From: Strongylocentrotus droebachiensis
Lineage: Eukaryota > Echinodermata > Echinoidea > Camarodonta > Strongylocentrotidae
NCBI GenBank assembly: GCA_035222895.1
Contig: JAVYIG010002524.1
Coordinates: 62,001-126,000, forward strand
Direction of reading: 5' to 3'
Length of the DNA stretch: 64,000 nt
The translations under genes were made by a program, and so were the position numbers. Each line of letters begins with the position of its first letter. Within the stretch, counting starts at the first letter, position 1. This document shows positions 23,323 to 35,585 of the stretch, piece after piece. Under the pieces are notes generated by a model. The model saw only the letters and a program-made list of their open reading frames with translations, ran no database searches and was not told the DNA's origin.

Positions 23323-23733
23323 TAAGGCCTTCATCCAATTTGGAAGCAAGATTTCCATGTTGTAAGTTATTCATATTAATGCAATAATCAGATAATGAGG
23401 AAATTGGTAGGACTTAGTCAGACCTATGAGGGGTTTTTTTTTACAGAAAATTGGTTGAGTGAAATCTGAAATAGGTTTGAGAATAATCTAGTGAAGATTT
23501 AAATGTAATGAACTTTGAAAAAGGTGATCACAAATAATACACAGAATCTAACATGGGCAATCTTTCTGATCTTGTTAAAATTTAAAAATGAAGTTTGAAA
23601 GCTAATTCAGACATGTTCAAACCCACCATTTCATTTCATTTCTAGGATCTGGCTATGACCTATCTGTTTCCTCATTATCTGATTAATACAACATGAAAAT
23701 CTTGCATCCGAATGGAATGAAGGCCCACATAGT
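23323..23733. mobile_element. Inverted-repeat element close to unc13 splice donor
   Basis: The left arm (AAGGCCTTCAT...GCAAGATTTCCATGTTGTA...AATCAGATAATGAGGAAA) is the reverse complement of the right arm, which reads TTTCCTCATTATCTGATT and ends ATGAAGGCCCACAT. The left arm has about 19 extra bases. Around 90 bp of arm and 200 bp of spacer. The left arm also resembles the unc13 exon end at 23078-23110; see findings. Confidence 0.7.
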
Positions 23734-23920
23734 TCTTACTTTTCATTATCAAAAATGGGTCAACCTATATATACGGATTATGTTGAGATAGATTCTACTA
23801 TATACACCTAATTTTCAGAACGAAGTAATTACAAGGTCAATTGTATATTGCAACAATTATTGCTGTGTCAGTAACGCTAAGTCAAAAAACTACGTCAAAA
23901 AACTACATTAAAAATATGCT

Positions 23921-24115
23921 TTAAAGGCCCACTGCACTACTTGTAGCTACTTGCGCCCTCTATATAACAAACCATACCTAATCGGTGACCATTGGTCCCC
24001 CATGATCCTCTTTTTCTTATGTTAACTGAGAGCTGAGTTGATTAGATAACCACCTGTCCAGTGACCTTGCAGGGCAGTCTAATCCCTCCTGTAAACTATG
24101 GCAGATACGCTTTAA
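23921..24115 (+). mobile_element. TTAA-ended MITE, TTAAAGSCCCACTGCACTAC family, copy 1
   Basis: It begins TTAAAGGCCCACTGCACTAC and ends ACGCTTTAA. The interior has TTGTAGCTACTTGCGCCCTC, ATTGGTCCCCCATGATCCTC and GAGAGCTGAGTT. The same sequence recurs at 27693-27885 and 50289-50467. It is about 190 bp and non-coding. Confidence 0.85.
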
Positions 24116-24432
24116 AACTGATTTAGACATGTGTGAATGCACCATAAATCCTCTTTTATCATTGTTGAGATACATATATGTGTGAACAACACCATGTACT
24201 CCTGTTGAAGATGGAAGGTCAAGATTACCCATTCTACAGATCAACAGTGTCCTTTCACAACTAGGATGAAAATTAAAACTGTTTTAGATATGTGTAAATG
24301 CGCCATAAATCCCTTCTTATCATTGTTGAGACACACATGTGTGAACAACACCATGTACTCCTGTTTAAGACAGTCCTTAAGATGGAAGGTCAAGATGCCC
24401 CATTCTACAGATCTAAAGTGCCCTTTAACAAG
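24113..24432 (+). repeat. Two-copy tandem duplication, ~160-bp unit
   Basis: TTTAAAACTG-TTTAGA, TGTGAATGC-CCATAAATC and GTGTGAACAACACCATGTAC are repeated about 160 bp apart, followed by GATGGAAGGTCAAGAT in both. The minus-strand open frames here mirror each other for that reason. It directly abuts the MITE at 23921. Confidence 0.8.
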
Positions 24433-27419
24433 TGACCATGATTTCACTTGGCAATACTCCTTGACTTCTATTCTCAAGGAATCTTAACCTATCAAGTTTA
24501 GCCCGGAAGATGTGTAGTCACTAGGCCCGCAAGATATTTTTCTTGTCCAAGTTTAAAAAAATAAAAGTTTGATATTAATGATAATCTGTTTTGTCTATTG
24601 GATATGATAATCTCCCGTTTGCTCTTCCGAAATGGACATTTTAATTCTTCTTTTTTAGCTCTGGGATGTACTCCTCGAATTATTATTATGGTAGAGATTA
24701 AACAAATTAAAATTTGATTGAATTTGATGGAATGCCTTTTTTCACTCCCCACTTAATATAGCAAAAGAGGAGACAATGAGATCTAAAAGAAAAATGTATA
24801 TCAAACTAATATTAAACAAATACACAATAAAATTGAACATTTTACACAATAAAATCGGCATTATTTTGCATTAAATATTATATCTTTTACTTTCTGAGTT
24901 GAAGGCTGGAATGAAGTTATACCCTGTAAATGAAATCCAATGTTTGTCGTTCCAAATATGGGCATTCTGATTAGACACAAGTTCAAGAGCTTATCTGAGC
25001 ATAGATAGGTTTCTAATGGTTTTCAAATACTTGATGTACAGTGTACTACTATATGTGGTAGAGCCTGAAGTTTGTGTATATTTGTGTCTTTTGTCAATTT
25101 TATTAGAAGATCCCCAAATATATAGATTGTGAGCGTCATACATATCCAGGTAACAATCTAAGTGAAAATATCAGTCCCTCGCAGAGTTTGTATAGGTAAA
25201 GATCAATGAAAACATTTCATTATTTTCAAGCAAAGCAAAATGGGATAATCATGTTTATCCAGGGTAGGTGGGTTTGAATGAAACTCCTCTGCTTTAGGCT
25301 GCCAATGTTAGGATGGATATATATCACAGGAGAGCATTTTAATCATGTGAGTTTCCCATGATGCTCTCCATTGCTCATGTGATGGAGTGTTTATTAGAAA
25401 ACAAACATTCAGGGCCAAAAAGAAGGGAAATTAAATATTAGTCAGAGTCATCCATTCACGAAGGACTCATGCAATCAGAAGACGGAGCCTGACTTTGATC
25501 TTGCCGATTTCTAAACATTTTTCGCAGGGATGATCTTCAACTTGGTGAAGCGATCTCGGCAAGATGGTTTTGAAAGTCATCTTCTGGATTTCATCTTCTG
25601 TGATGGAGCATGATGTTGGGTAAAGAAGAAAATGCTCGGCAAGAGGGAAATAATGTGGGGCAATTTTGTGTCTGATTATGATCATGTTTTGCCCAGTCAT
25701 GATATTAACTTTTACTACAAACTGAGCAAAGTCATGGAATTTTGGTATGATTATAACTAAAAAGTTGGTTTGTGTCATGTCTTGCAATTTTTACCCAAAC
25801 CTTATTTTTAGATTGTAACGTAAACATCTAAGAAAGTTGAGAGCTTGAATGCCTTGGGGAAATTCACAATAACTCTATTCAATACCCTTCTAGCTCAAAG
25901 AGAATACTTTACTTTTGATAAAAGCTATTATATCCTGTTGTGCTGTATACTCATATTCATATCCAAAGAAATAAAGATCAATACCTTTTTTAAAGCTCGC
26001 AGGTCAAACTATACTAGGAAAAGATGATTCAGTTAATATTGCTCTTTCATTTCTCAGCAGGCAATTTCTGATTTAGAACCACTGCTTCTCCAAGAATAAT
26101 ATTCACAAAAGCCGTATCGGAAATCTATTCATATATCTCCTACCTTGATTGATTTAACACACGAAACAGGATTAAGAGAGGAAGAAAAAAATGTGTGAAT
26201 TTTCGGAGTATAAAAGGGAATGCTTTGAAATGCTGGCATTGCACTTGAAGATGGGCTGTGTGTTGAGTCGTTGAGCATTATACCGATATCGGATTACAGC
26301 AAATCTGATAATGAGGTTGAGAGGCAATGGCATTAAACAAGATTTGGTGGGAAAAGGAGATAAGTGCTCAAGTAGAGGGAACTTTCCCATTTTAGAACAC
26401 ATGTATGGTTTCCCTTGGCCCAAGAAAGTGTGAATCAGTGAATCACTTAAACCATGAGTAATTTTTTTCCCCTTCTAATCATTGGAAGATTGTGCGCATC
26501 TTATTTAAAATGACTGAAATTCTGCAAAACTCAATTTGTTTGATAGAATTGTTAAAAATGGTGTGGTCTAGAACAGCAGTGTGAAATAAAAATATTGCCG
26601 GAAACAAACAAATATAAGATACTCAACATTCTGTGTTTGACATTTATCGAGAGGTACATTACTCAGTTTAGATGACTCGTGCAAGAATGAAGTTTGAAAA
26701 CATATCAGATTGCAGAAAACCTAAATTTTGTATTCTTTCATCAATATTTGACTTCAAACACATTTGGTTTGAAAATTGTTGCAGAAATGTGTCTTAAATG
26801 ACATCCTCTTTCACATTACGATACAATTTTAGTAAAATTTTGCCATCAAATTTTTGGGCTCCAACTCTTTAGAGGGGCTTTAATGTACTTTACCCCTACC
26901 TACATCTAATGATCTAGGTTGGTTCACGCAAAATTACGGAAGTTATAAAAAGCCCTTTGTCTCATAAATGTTCATGTGTAAAAGGAAAGGCTCTTCGATT
27001 CCCATATTATGCTCATAGTGGAAGTCATTTTGTCGTTATCCCAAAACTTAATTACTTTAGCAGACGTGTACAGCATTTATACTATGTTGTTAAGAGGCGG
27101 GGCTACGGCATACAAGCTCATTATGCGATATCAATTCGTGTTGACATGTATGTGGTATGATCAAAATAATGTTGCCTATTAAACGAGGTTTCAGAAGATT
27201 AATTTCTGGAGATGGCGTTTATAACATCAATTGAAACCATTGAATTCCTGACATATGCTGTAATTGCAGTATTTATATTAAGAAATATGGTGATGAAGAA
27301 ATCATGAATTTTTTAAAGACAATATTGTACATTTATTATCCTCCAGCTCATTAAAGGAAGAGCAATATTATTACCGGTACTAATGAGGACACCCAGGGTG
27401 ATTAGACTAAATTATCACA

Positions 27420-27565
27420 TATGACCAGGCACCATGAAGCCACACAAAAAAAAGTCGCCGGATATGATGGTTTTGTTATAGTCGAGTCTGATTCTAAAAA
27501 GTAGATTCTCAGCTTTAAAATGATATATATAACTCTTCACAGTTGGATGTTCCTTACCCAATTAA
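27420..27565 (+). mobile_element. Decayed end related to the 1.3-kb TIR element
   Basis: ATGACCAGGCACCATGAAGC and CACAAAAAAAAGTCGCC parallel the left end at 10644, and similarity continues through the following TTAAAATG-TATAT and TTCCTTACCCA stretches. No matching right end was found. Confidence 0.55.
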
Positions 27566-27692
27566 CAAGAGACTAACATCCTGTCTTGTAGAATGTTACT
27601 GTAAGGGGGTATCTCACTGAGCGGCGAATGCTTGCAAACGTAGCAAATTTGAAAGGGCCAATAGAAAAGCAAACGCTTGCAAGGAATGGCCC

Positions 27693-27885
27693 TTAAAGCC
27701 CCACTGTCCTACTTGTAGCTACTTGCTCCCTCTATATAGAAACTTGGCCAATCTGTGCCTGTTGGTCCCCCATGATCCTCTTTTTCTTATGTTAGTTGAG
27801 AGCTGAGTTAATGAGATAGCCACCTGTCAGTGACCTCGCTGTTTGGTCTCATCCCTTCTGGCCCAGTAGTATTGACGGTCTTTAA
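27693..27885 (+). mobile_element. TTAA-ended MITE, TTAAAGSCCCACTGCACTAC family, copy 2
   Basis: TTAAAGCCCCACTGTCCTAC at the left, TCTTTAA at the right, with the family interior (GTAGCTACTTGCTCCCTCTA, TTGGTCCCCCATGATCCTCT, TGAGAGCTGAGTTAATGAGA). Confidence 0.85.
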
Positions 27886-28639
27886 AGAGAGAAGAAAACA
27901 ATTAAAATCTTAAATGGATTGTATCATTTAGAAGTAAGTATCCCTACTAGACTAAATATGAAGTGAAATGACAAATGATGTTCAAAACTCTATGATACGT
28001 AGTAAAACATGGGATACCGAATGACCAAATACCACAGACTTCAATCTTACTTGTGACACACGTTTGGAATCTTGGCAGCACGAAAGGGGTTAATCGCATC
28101 CAACGAGCTCCAGCTTGCCCATATCAAATTACCCATAAATATCCATATCGCATTTTACTTTGCATTCATGCCTGTCAGGAAACGATTCCCAAGAGTTTCA
28201 TTGTAAATTTTTCAGAGCAGAAAGAAGGGGGGTAAATGATAAATGACATCGGAGTGGTCATTAAATGCAGTTCTCGTAGAAGTCACGGTCAACGGTTTGA
28301 GCATACATTGACTCCGTCATCTATATTGACTTTAATATTATAACAAGAACATGGTGGCCAGAAAGAAAAAAGGAGAGGTTGGAAGTACGTTTTGAGATTA
28401 AATGTTTTTAAAGAAGATAATTAGACATCGCCTTTTGCTTTAATTTCTTTAGAGATGTTTTTATTCAACTGAAAAAGATGATGAGGTTTATACAATCTAG
28501 ATGCTTAGAATAATGATGACTGGGAGTGGTGTAGTATTTGTAAACTTCAGATAAGGTACATGTAGTCGGATTTATTTTAATTTATATTCAAGATTCTTTA
28601 TTTTTTAATGAAATCTGTTTTTATTTGTTTTTAATTTTT

Positions 28640-29320
28640 TTTTGAGCACCCTGTATATGAGAGTAGAGAGTATAGTTCATTGATAGGGCATGGAATATAA
28701 CTCTTTGATGACAGACGGAATTTATCCATTCAGAGATTACTTGCGATGAATATTAGTTTCCTAAGTTCTTCATTGTGGGTTGAGTATAATCTGGTTCTAT
28801 TTGTGTGGAAACATTTTTTTGGTGAATACCCTTTACAATTTGAGTAGAAATAGAGTTAAGTGATAGCGCATGGGATATAACTCTTCCATGATAGATGGCT
28901 TTTATCCACAGAGAATTATCTTGGATATCTTGGAATGTATACTGAGTAATTTCAAGACAGTTTATTGTTTGTTGATAAATGAGTTTTTTGGGGGGAAATT
29001 ACATTTTTGAACACCCTGCATAAGAGAGCAGAAATGGATAGTTCAGTGATGGGGTATAACTCTTTGAAGACGTGCGCTGTAATCCATGGGAGATTACTTT
29101 GGTGTCGTGGGATGAATACATTTCAAGACACTTTAATCGTTGTGCATAAATGTGTTTTTGTGGAAATTGTATTTTTGAACACCCTGTACATTCAAGCAGA
29201 TATGGAGAGTTCATTGATGGGGCACGGGATATACAGCTCTTTAATGACAGATGGCTTTTATCTATAGAGAGACTTCTTGAGATGAATATCAATTAATGCC
29301 AAGATGCCACTTTGAGATCA
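28640..29320 (+). repeat. Tandem repeat, ~180-bp unit, about 4 copies
   Basis: Each unit carries GAGCACCCTG or GAACACCCTG, then GTTCATTGATGGGGCATGG-like, ATATAACTCTTTGATGACAG, TTTATCCA-AGAGATTACTT and GATGAATAT. A lone GAACACCCTGGAGG lies at 29452. The open frames on both strands (28999-29292, 29007-29267) come from the repeat. Confidence 0.85.
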
Positions 29321-29597
29321 TATTTCTACAAAATCAATTCTAGCACGTACCTCTCTGTGATATAGATTCCGGATTGCAGATTGATCTGGAATCATATGTT
29401 CTTTGGTAGAAGTATAATTATTTCAGGAAACATGTGTCATGTATGATGTAGAACACCCTGGAGGTGAAATATATAATGTGGGCTATTAAGAAATAAAATG
29501 TGAAATACATTGATTTGCATCTGTTTTTTTGAGCATTTAGGGCAGGCAGGCAGGAAGAAGTCCAGATTGAAGTATTAAAAGTTGTTTTGTGTTTTTG

Positions 29598-30173
29598 TTA
29601 AAGGTAAAGACCAGTATTGGAAACGCCCCAATTTCAAAAAATGAAATGGAAGCTCTCATTACCAATCATGTGAAAGAATATGTTTTGACTAATACATGAT
29701 GATACAAAATTTGCCGGGAAACCGCTTACTAATTAATAATAATAATAATAATACATAACATTTATTAGGCGCTAAATACTGATGTTTCTAAGCGCACAGT
29801 GTTCTGATTAAGAGAAGACTATAACCCGTAGAATTAAATTAGAAGAAAAAGCAAAAATACAAAAGTAACATAGATAAGGTAAGAAAAACAGTGGCAATCA
29901 ACTAAATAAAGACAAATATGGTGCGCACCTCCATTCATATATTTGGTAAATTTGTTTCTCTCATGGTCTGGTGAGAGATATAGGGTAGTCCCATATACAT
30001 CTTTCTGTGTATAGTGCTTGTAACTTTACGAAGAATGGGCCAAATTTCTTATCATTTTGATGATTCCAGAACCTTGCAGATGCTACATGCTATATGATCA
30101 ACCTTTTCTGATCGATTCCACAACGTTTCTTTCACGATGCAATCGCATGACCATTACTGGTCTTTACCTTTAA
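29598..30173 (+). mobile_element. TTAA-ended MITE, TTAAAGGTAAAGACCAGT family, copy 1 (with insertion)
   Basis: It begins TTAAAGGTAAAGACCAGT and ends ACTGGTCTTTACCTTTAA, perfect complements. The first 120 bp closely match the reverse complement of 63446-63320 (AAAAAATGAAATGGAAGCTC, TGTGAAAGAATATGTTTTGA, GATGATACAAA). About 215 bp near 29720-29938 is absent from the other copy and looks like a later insertion. Confidence 0.9.
29720..29938 (-). mobile_element. Probable 5'-truncated LINE/SINE tail inserted in a MITE
   Basis: Relative to the sister MITE (63111-63446) this piece is extra. It carries a run of AAT units (29729-29749) followed by ACATTTATTAGGCGCTAAAT and TTTCTAAGCGCACAG. On the minus strand that is a GCGCT-rich 3' end followed by an (ATT)n tail, the form of CR1/L2-type retroelement tails as I remember them. 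No reverse transcriptase frame is present. Exact target duplication not resolved. Confidence 0.6.
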
Positions 30174-30185
30174 GCTTATTCAAAG

Positions 30186-30698
30186 TTAAAGTTAATACAA
30201 AGTTTTGGGAAATTTTGAAAATTGGGTGGATAGTGATTCTTTACAATTTTTATATAATTGGATGCCCCTGTGGATGTATTATAAGCACCAAAAATATTAG
30301 CCTCTAAAACGCTTCTGCTTTCGAGAAAAATGGAGAAAAAAAAAATAACCGGTGCTCCCGGTAAATTTTGATAAATTTCAAATAGTGCCTATGGCCGTAC
30401 AATGGTAGCTGCGACCCTGACAATTTCAGAATATGTAGTTGTGATATATAATTACCAAACGGGAATAGCTAATCGGTCGATTTTAGTCAAGATACATTGT
30501 TTCAGGGTTTAATTAATATCTTGACCTTGAGCGGGAGCTATACAACATAAATAGTTTAATATTCATAATTTCATAACTTTAGACTCGATTGTCACCGCGA
30601 CAACGATCACTGAATATAGTAGGATCGCATATATGCTTCCAATATGTTCATTTGAACCAAATTCATGACCCCATACCAAAACTTTGTATTAACTTTAA
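30186..30698. mobile_element. TTAA-ended MITE, TTAAAGTTAATACAAAG family
   Basis: It starts TTAAAGTTAATACAAAG and ends CTTTGTATTAACTTTAA. The 23-bp arms are perfect complements. It lies only about 12 bp downstream of the MITE ending at 30173. The 513-bp element has no coding frame. Confidence 0.85.
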
Positions 30699-31152
30699 GC
30701 TTGAATGACACAAAACAAATTTAAAGTTTGTTTGAAATTGTTTTGTTTTATTTGAGCACAATTAGAGTCATCCTATATAAATTAAGATTATAAAAAACAT
30801 TCAGTTATGAATCAAATGGTGAATATTACCTCGCTTTACATTTTTTGTATAAGTTTTCTAAAGTCTGAACAACCTATGAAGCAAAAATTCTTGCTTTGCT
30901 TCAGGCTACTAACTGATATACAAATCCTCCAGAGCGACAAGCATTTGCGATGCTCGATTTCAACGACAGAACTGAGTTTTTCTTTTATCAAAGGATAATT
31001 TTGTAAAAGTGTCTTCAGAGACTCAAGATTTATACAAGCGTGAATGAGGAAAAGGTTGAATACACAAAGTTTGATTAGGACTCTTCTCATGTTCTCTCCT
31101 GATGTATTATTAGTGTTTCCATGTGAATGTTTTACATGTCTATATGATGGCC

Positions 31153-31524
31153 AGTTCAGACTAAGAAATTTATCTGGAACTTGTACATGTATAAAGAAAC
31201 GTTGTATACAGAAAATCATTGTATTGTGAAAGGGGATATCGTACAAAGAAATAAGAAACTACTTTTGAAGGGGTCAGTTGACATGACAGCTGTCAATCAT
31301 CAGTTCACACTTGTGATATTAAACCCTGCCCTGTTATACGATTTTTGTATGATACAACGTTCAGACAAGCTCAGGACCCTGATTCTTTATCAATTTGTTT
31401 TAATGCAAAACGATGCTCAAACAATGTTTCATACAATGTTCATACTAGTAAAGTATTGGTACTTGCTCATTGTATAGCTGTGTGATTCTCGTGTAGCGAA
31501 ACGATGAATTATAGTAGTCTGAAT
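31153..31524 (+). mobile_element. AGTTCAGACTA-ended element, copy 1
   Basis: The left end is AGTTCAGACTAAGAAATTTA and the right end AATTATAGTAGTCTGAAT. The interior (AAAGAAACGTTGTATAC, AAGAAACTACTTTTGAAGG, GGTCAGTTGACATGACAGC) recurs in part at 49716-50000 and, in opposite orientation, at 56389-56724. Open frames in it are unsupported. Confidence 0.65.
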
Positions 31525-32728
31525 GCGGAGTAAGTGTTTTCTTGCAAGATTGGGCTTCATGCGAGCTTGAATGTATGCTGGGTTACGTCCATTACATTAC
31601 ATTATGTAAACATAGATGTGATTTGCAATGTAACCACATAGATAAATGAATGTAAATATAGTGGAAATAATTTGAATGTCTGAAGCGGTTAGAGCGCTTT
31701 GTTGCCTAAGGGCTGCATTATGGACGACCTTCAAATTTGTTCGCACTTGTGAAACATGCATTTGATCTTCTTTTGTTGCCATTTCATTTGCTCGAAGGCC
31801 ACTTATCTTATTTTTTCACTAGAGCTACTGTAACCTCACAAATCCATAACATGTGTTATCTATAGTAGATGTGGAAGAAGCACAATGACAATTTAAGAAA
31901 AGATGTGTTTTTTTTTCACAATCCAATCCAAGTCAATTCAGTTTATTTGGCATCATAAAAAACATTCCAAATCATAAACACAAAATAAATAATAGGCTGG
32001 GGGGGGGGGTGTCGAGTTGGACTTAAATATTACAGAGAGCCATTTGTAGTCTTATAATGAAATATGTTCAAAAGCAAAAATTTAAGTATTTTAGACTTTT
32101 CATAAATTCCACATCAAGAACATGAAATCTCCATTGATAATAGAAAATATGAATGATTTAAATCAACATTTTATGCCTTTTAAAATAACTTTTACTGAAT
32201 ATTTTCAAGGATGCTAACAGCTTTCCATAATTGATAAGTCTAACTGAGAGATAAGTTCAACTTGTGCTTGTAAATAAGGCCCCTAACAAGGTTAACACAA
32301 TATTTCATTAAATTGCAAAAAAACAAACACAATCCTTCAGTACTAATGCATTGGGCTTATAATTCGTTTGACCTTGAATGATGTCATTGTGGAAATTCAT
32401 CATGTTTGTATACGAGATCATTCAATCAATTAATTAATAATCTCATTCACCAACATGTTTATAGGTCATTCAATTTATGAATGAGAAGCTTATATTGCAG
32501 AGGAAGTTTTATGTTAATACAATCAATTGCGTTATGCCCCTGTTATTGCTTTATTTTTTTCTAAATTTTGTTCTTGTCTTGTTATTTCCCTTCCCTTCTC
32601 TTTCACTGTTTCTCATTCTCTGTTACCATCAACAATTTGTCTGCTTGCTTTTCTTTCCTTTAATTCTCAAAACCTATGACTTGTATCACATTCCCAACTC
32701 TTCACATTATCCATGTTAATTTAATGTT

Positions 32729-32878
32729 TACAGTTATAGCAACCACCCACGGGAAACACAAAAAGTGGTCTTTGTAGACAGGTTCCTTTAGTACAGGTTT
32801 CAATGAGCAACCATTTTCAAGGAAAACAAAAAAAGTGGTCTTTGTAGACAGGTGGTCACTAAAGCAGGTTTGACTGTT
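32729..32878. mobile_element. Mariner-type MITE, CAGTGAAACC family, copy 2 (decayed)
   Basis: It has GGGAAACACAAAAAGTGGTC, TTTGTAGACAGGTTCCTTTA, TTTCAATGAGCAACC, a second TTTGTAGACAGGTGGTCACT and AAAGCAGGTTTGACTG at the right. These match the copy at 49522-49715. The left end is eroded. Confidence 0.65.
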
Positions 32879-35284
32879 ATATTCTTTTGGTACTTTATAT
32901 TTCAAAATAAAATTCCTCTTACATTCTTCTTATTTCTCCTTTTTTCCCCTCTTCTTTCTTGGATCGTTTCTCATTCTCTATTGCTCTTTTCCCCTTCTTT
33001 GTTTGCTGTCTATCCTTGACATTGCCTATCAACCCTCTAACGATCCAGCCAACCTATCTTACTGAGCAAACACCATGTGATCATAACAAACGGTGTGATC
33101 ATAATAAAAATCAATATTAATTTTTTCTTGTTATCAAGCAATTTTGCTCCTCAGTCCACCCAGACTACTCCATTATTCATCAACTTTCTGCTCTTATTCA
33201 AAGTCATGCACAATGACCCGTCCACACGTGTCATTCGTTATCTAGGACTCTCAAGGTCTGGTTTCCGTAAACACGCTTTGTGATTCCTTCCCACGTCTGC
33301 CTGTCTGAGTGCACTTTCATTGTTACCATGTCTCCAATTTCCCCCCGATTACCATCTTTTGTATTAAAAAAAAAAAATAGTGCTTCTTTCAAAAGGAGAC
33401 TTCATGTTTACGTGTTATTAGATGTTTTCCTAAGACATTGTTTCTGTTGTTGTTTTTGTGTACATAGTTCATGGATATTGGATGTACATGTAATTTCCTA
33501 TAATCTGGAAAGATTCATAAAAAATGCTTCATGGTGTGATTATTCTGTATATTTTATGTAAGATGAAGTGAAGTAAGAAATATGATAGAAGGAGGCTAGA
33601 CTTGGCCACTCAATTAAAAGAGATCGCTAGTATCGTTAATAAGAATATATGATGCTGATGAGTAGGAGGTTTTAAAAAGTAGATCTGATAACTGGCTGTA
33701 TTTTATGCACAAACTAGGATATGTAATAAACTGCATTTCAAAAGTCTGAATATAGATATGCTTAATCTACTTTTACCTTTCTAGATGAATAGTAAAAAAA
33801 CACACAACACATTACAAACTTTGCCACTCTAATAGCCTTTAATGGCCTTACATTTTTTGTACGCCTACCGTTACATATCCTTTAAGTCAGAGTGTGAAAA
33901 TTTGAAAGAGAAATGTATATTAGTATCTGCCTAGAATGTGTCTAATGGGACAAAATAAGAAATATAAATAGCAATGTGGATGAGAAAAGGGATGGGGATA
34001 ATGGGTTGTATATATCAGGATGAGTTGTGTATGGTCATTATTGAGTGGTAACACTGGTGCACAGGTGTGCAGTGGGAAGAATAATGAGAAACCTAGGTGT
34101 AAAAGCATTTGCTGAAAAAGGATGAATTAACCTTGGTTTCACAATGTCATTTTCATCTTGGTAAAGAGAAAACTTATTGTGAACAAAAAGAAAAGTGTCA
34201 GGAAAATGTGAGTATAAGAGAGAAAACCAAGAGATAGGAAATTTAATATGTATTGCAATACTTCCATAATTTAAATTACACTTGAGACATCGGATATGAA
34301 AAATGGAGAGTATGTGAGAACAGGAGAAAAGGATATGGGCACTTAAATTTTTTCTAAGCTCTCAAAAAGGGGGAAAATAGTTGTGGTAAAAGGAAAAAGA
34401 AGAAAAAAGAACCCACCAAGCTATATATATATTTTATATAATAGTAGAAAGTTGTGGTTATATTGAGTGTTGTCTTTCAAAAACAGAAATTGCAATACAA
34501 ATACCCCTTTTGCACTTTCACAAGTGCTCTTTAAACAAGGAAGTAAACTGTACTGTATTTCTTTATACACATATCGACCCCGTTTTAAAGTAAGAGAGAA
34601 CTTTGCGCTATATTTGTCCTTTTTGCCTGTTTTATTCTCCCTTGAAAGTCAATTGTAACTGAATCCTCCAGAGGAATGCATTTGATAGAAATGAATTGCA
34701 GATTGATACATGATACAGACTTCAAAATGGAGCTGTGACTAAAAACAACGGGTCCTCTTTGAATCGATTCCATTTCAATTTCTAATTGGATGTTTGGCTT
34801 GGGGACCTAAATCCATGCGCACTGGATTGTGGGAAACATGATATGTTCTCAGAGTGAATGGATGGATAGAGGTAACTGCACGTTTCAAAGTATAATTAAA
34901 GGGACGTATTCAAAACAAAAGGGGTTTGAAGCTTTCATTGTCTTCAAGAATATATGAAACGAAAATAAAATAAAACCTATGGTTTTAACAAGTGATTAAA
35001 AGTGATAGAATGAAACTAAATGAAAAGTGAAATTTGTTTCATTTCAGGATGAAGTAATCTTCATGATACTTGTGTTTTCGTTTACAAACATTTTTTTTGT
35101 TTAATCCAGATAGAATTACATGTATCTCAAGCAAAGTATTTTTAAAACATGTGAATGATATCATCAGCTTATATTCCTGATGTTTAAGTGACAGTTTCTC
35201 ATTTCTGTTTTTTTTTTAAATGTGTAAAGGTCGAGGTGACAACCAATATTGTTGCTGCCTTAGCCTACAGTGTATTGTTCTACA

Positions 35285-35585
35285 TTTTATTGATCCCTCT
35301 CACTCAATCAATATTTGATTTTTGAGCATGGATAGGTTGGCCCTACATTTACATTCGAAAGTGAACAAAAATCATCATTCATTCTCATTTTTTCCAGCAG
35401 TTTCTTACTTCCGTTAATCATGAAAAGGTTGCAGTCTCAATCCTACCGTCGCTCCTATAGCCTGCCTGCAGTGCCTATCTATACTCTTCTCTGCAGAGCA
35501 GATATTCTTAGATCCCTCTCACCCAATATTGAATTTTTGAGCATGGATGGCCGGTCCTACGTTAACATTGGAAAATGAAAAATCA
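35285..35585 (+). repeat. Short direct duplication, ~80 bp, ~220 bp apart
   Basis: GATCCCTCTCACTCAATC plus TTTTTGAGCATGGATAGG near 35291 recurs as GATCCCTCTCACCCAATA plus TTTTTGAGCATGGATGG near 35512. Confidence 0.6.
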
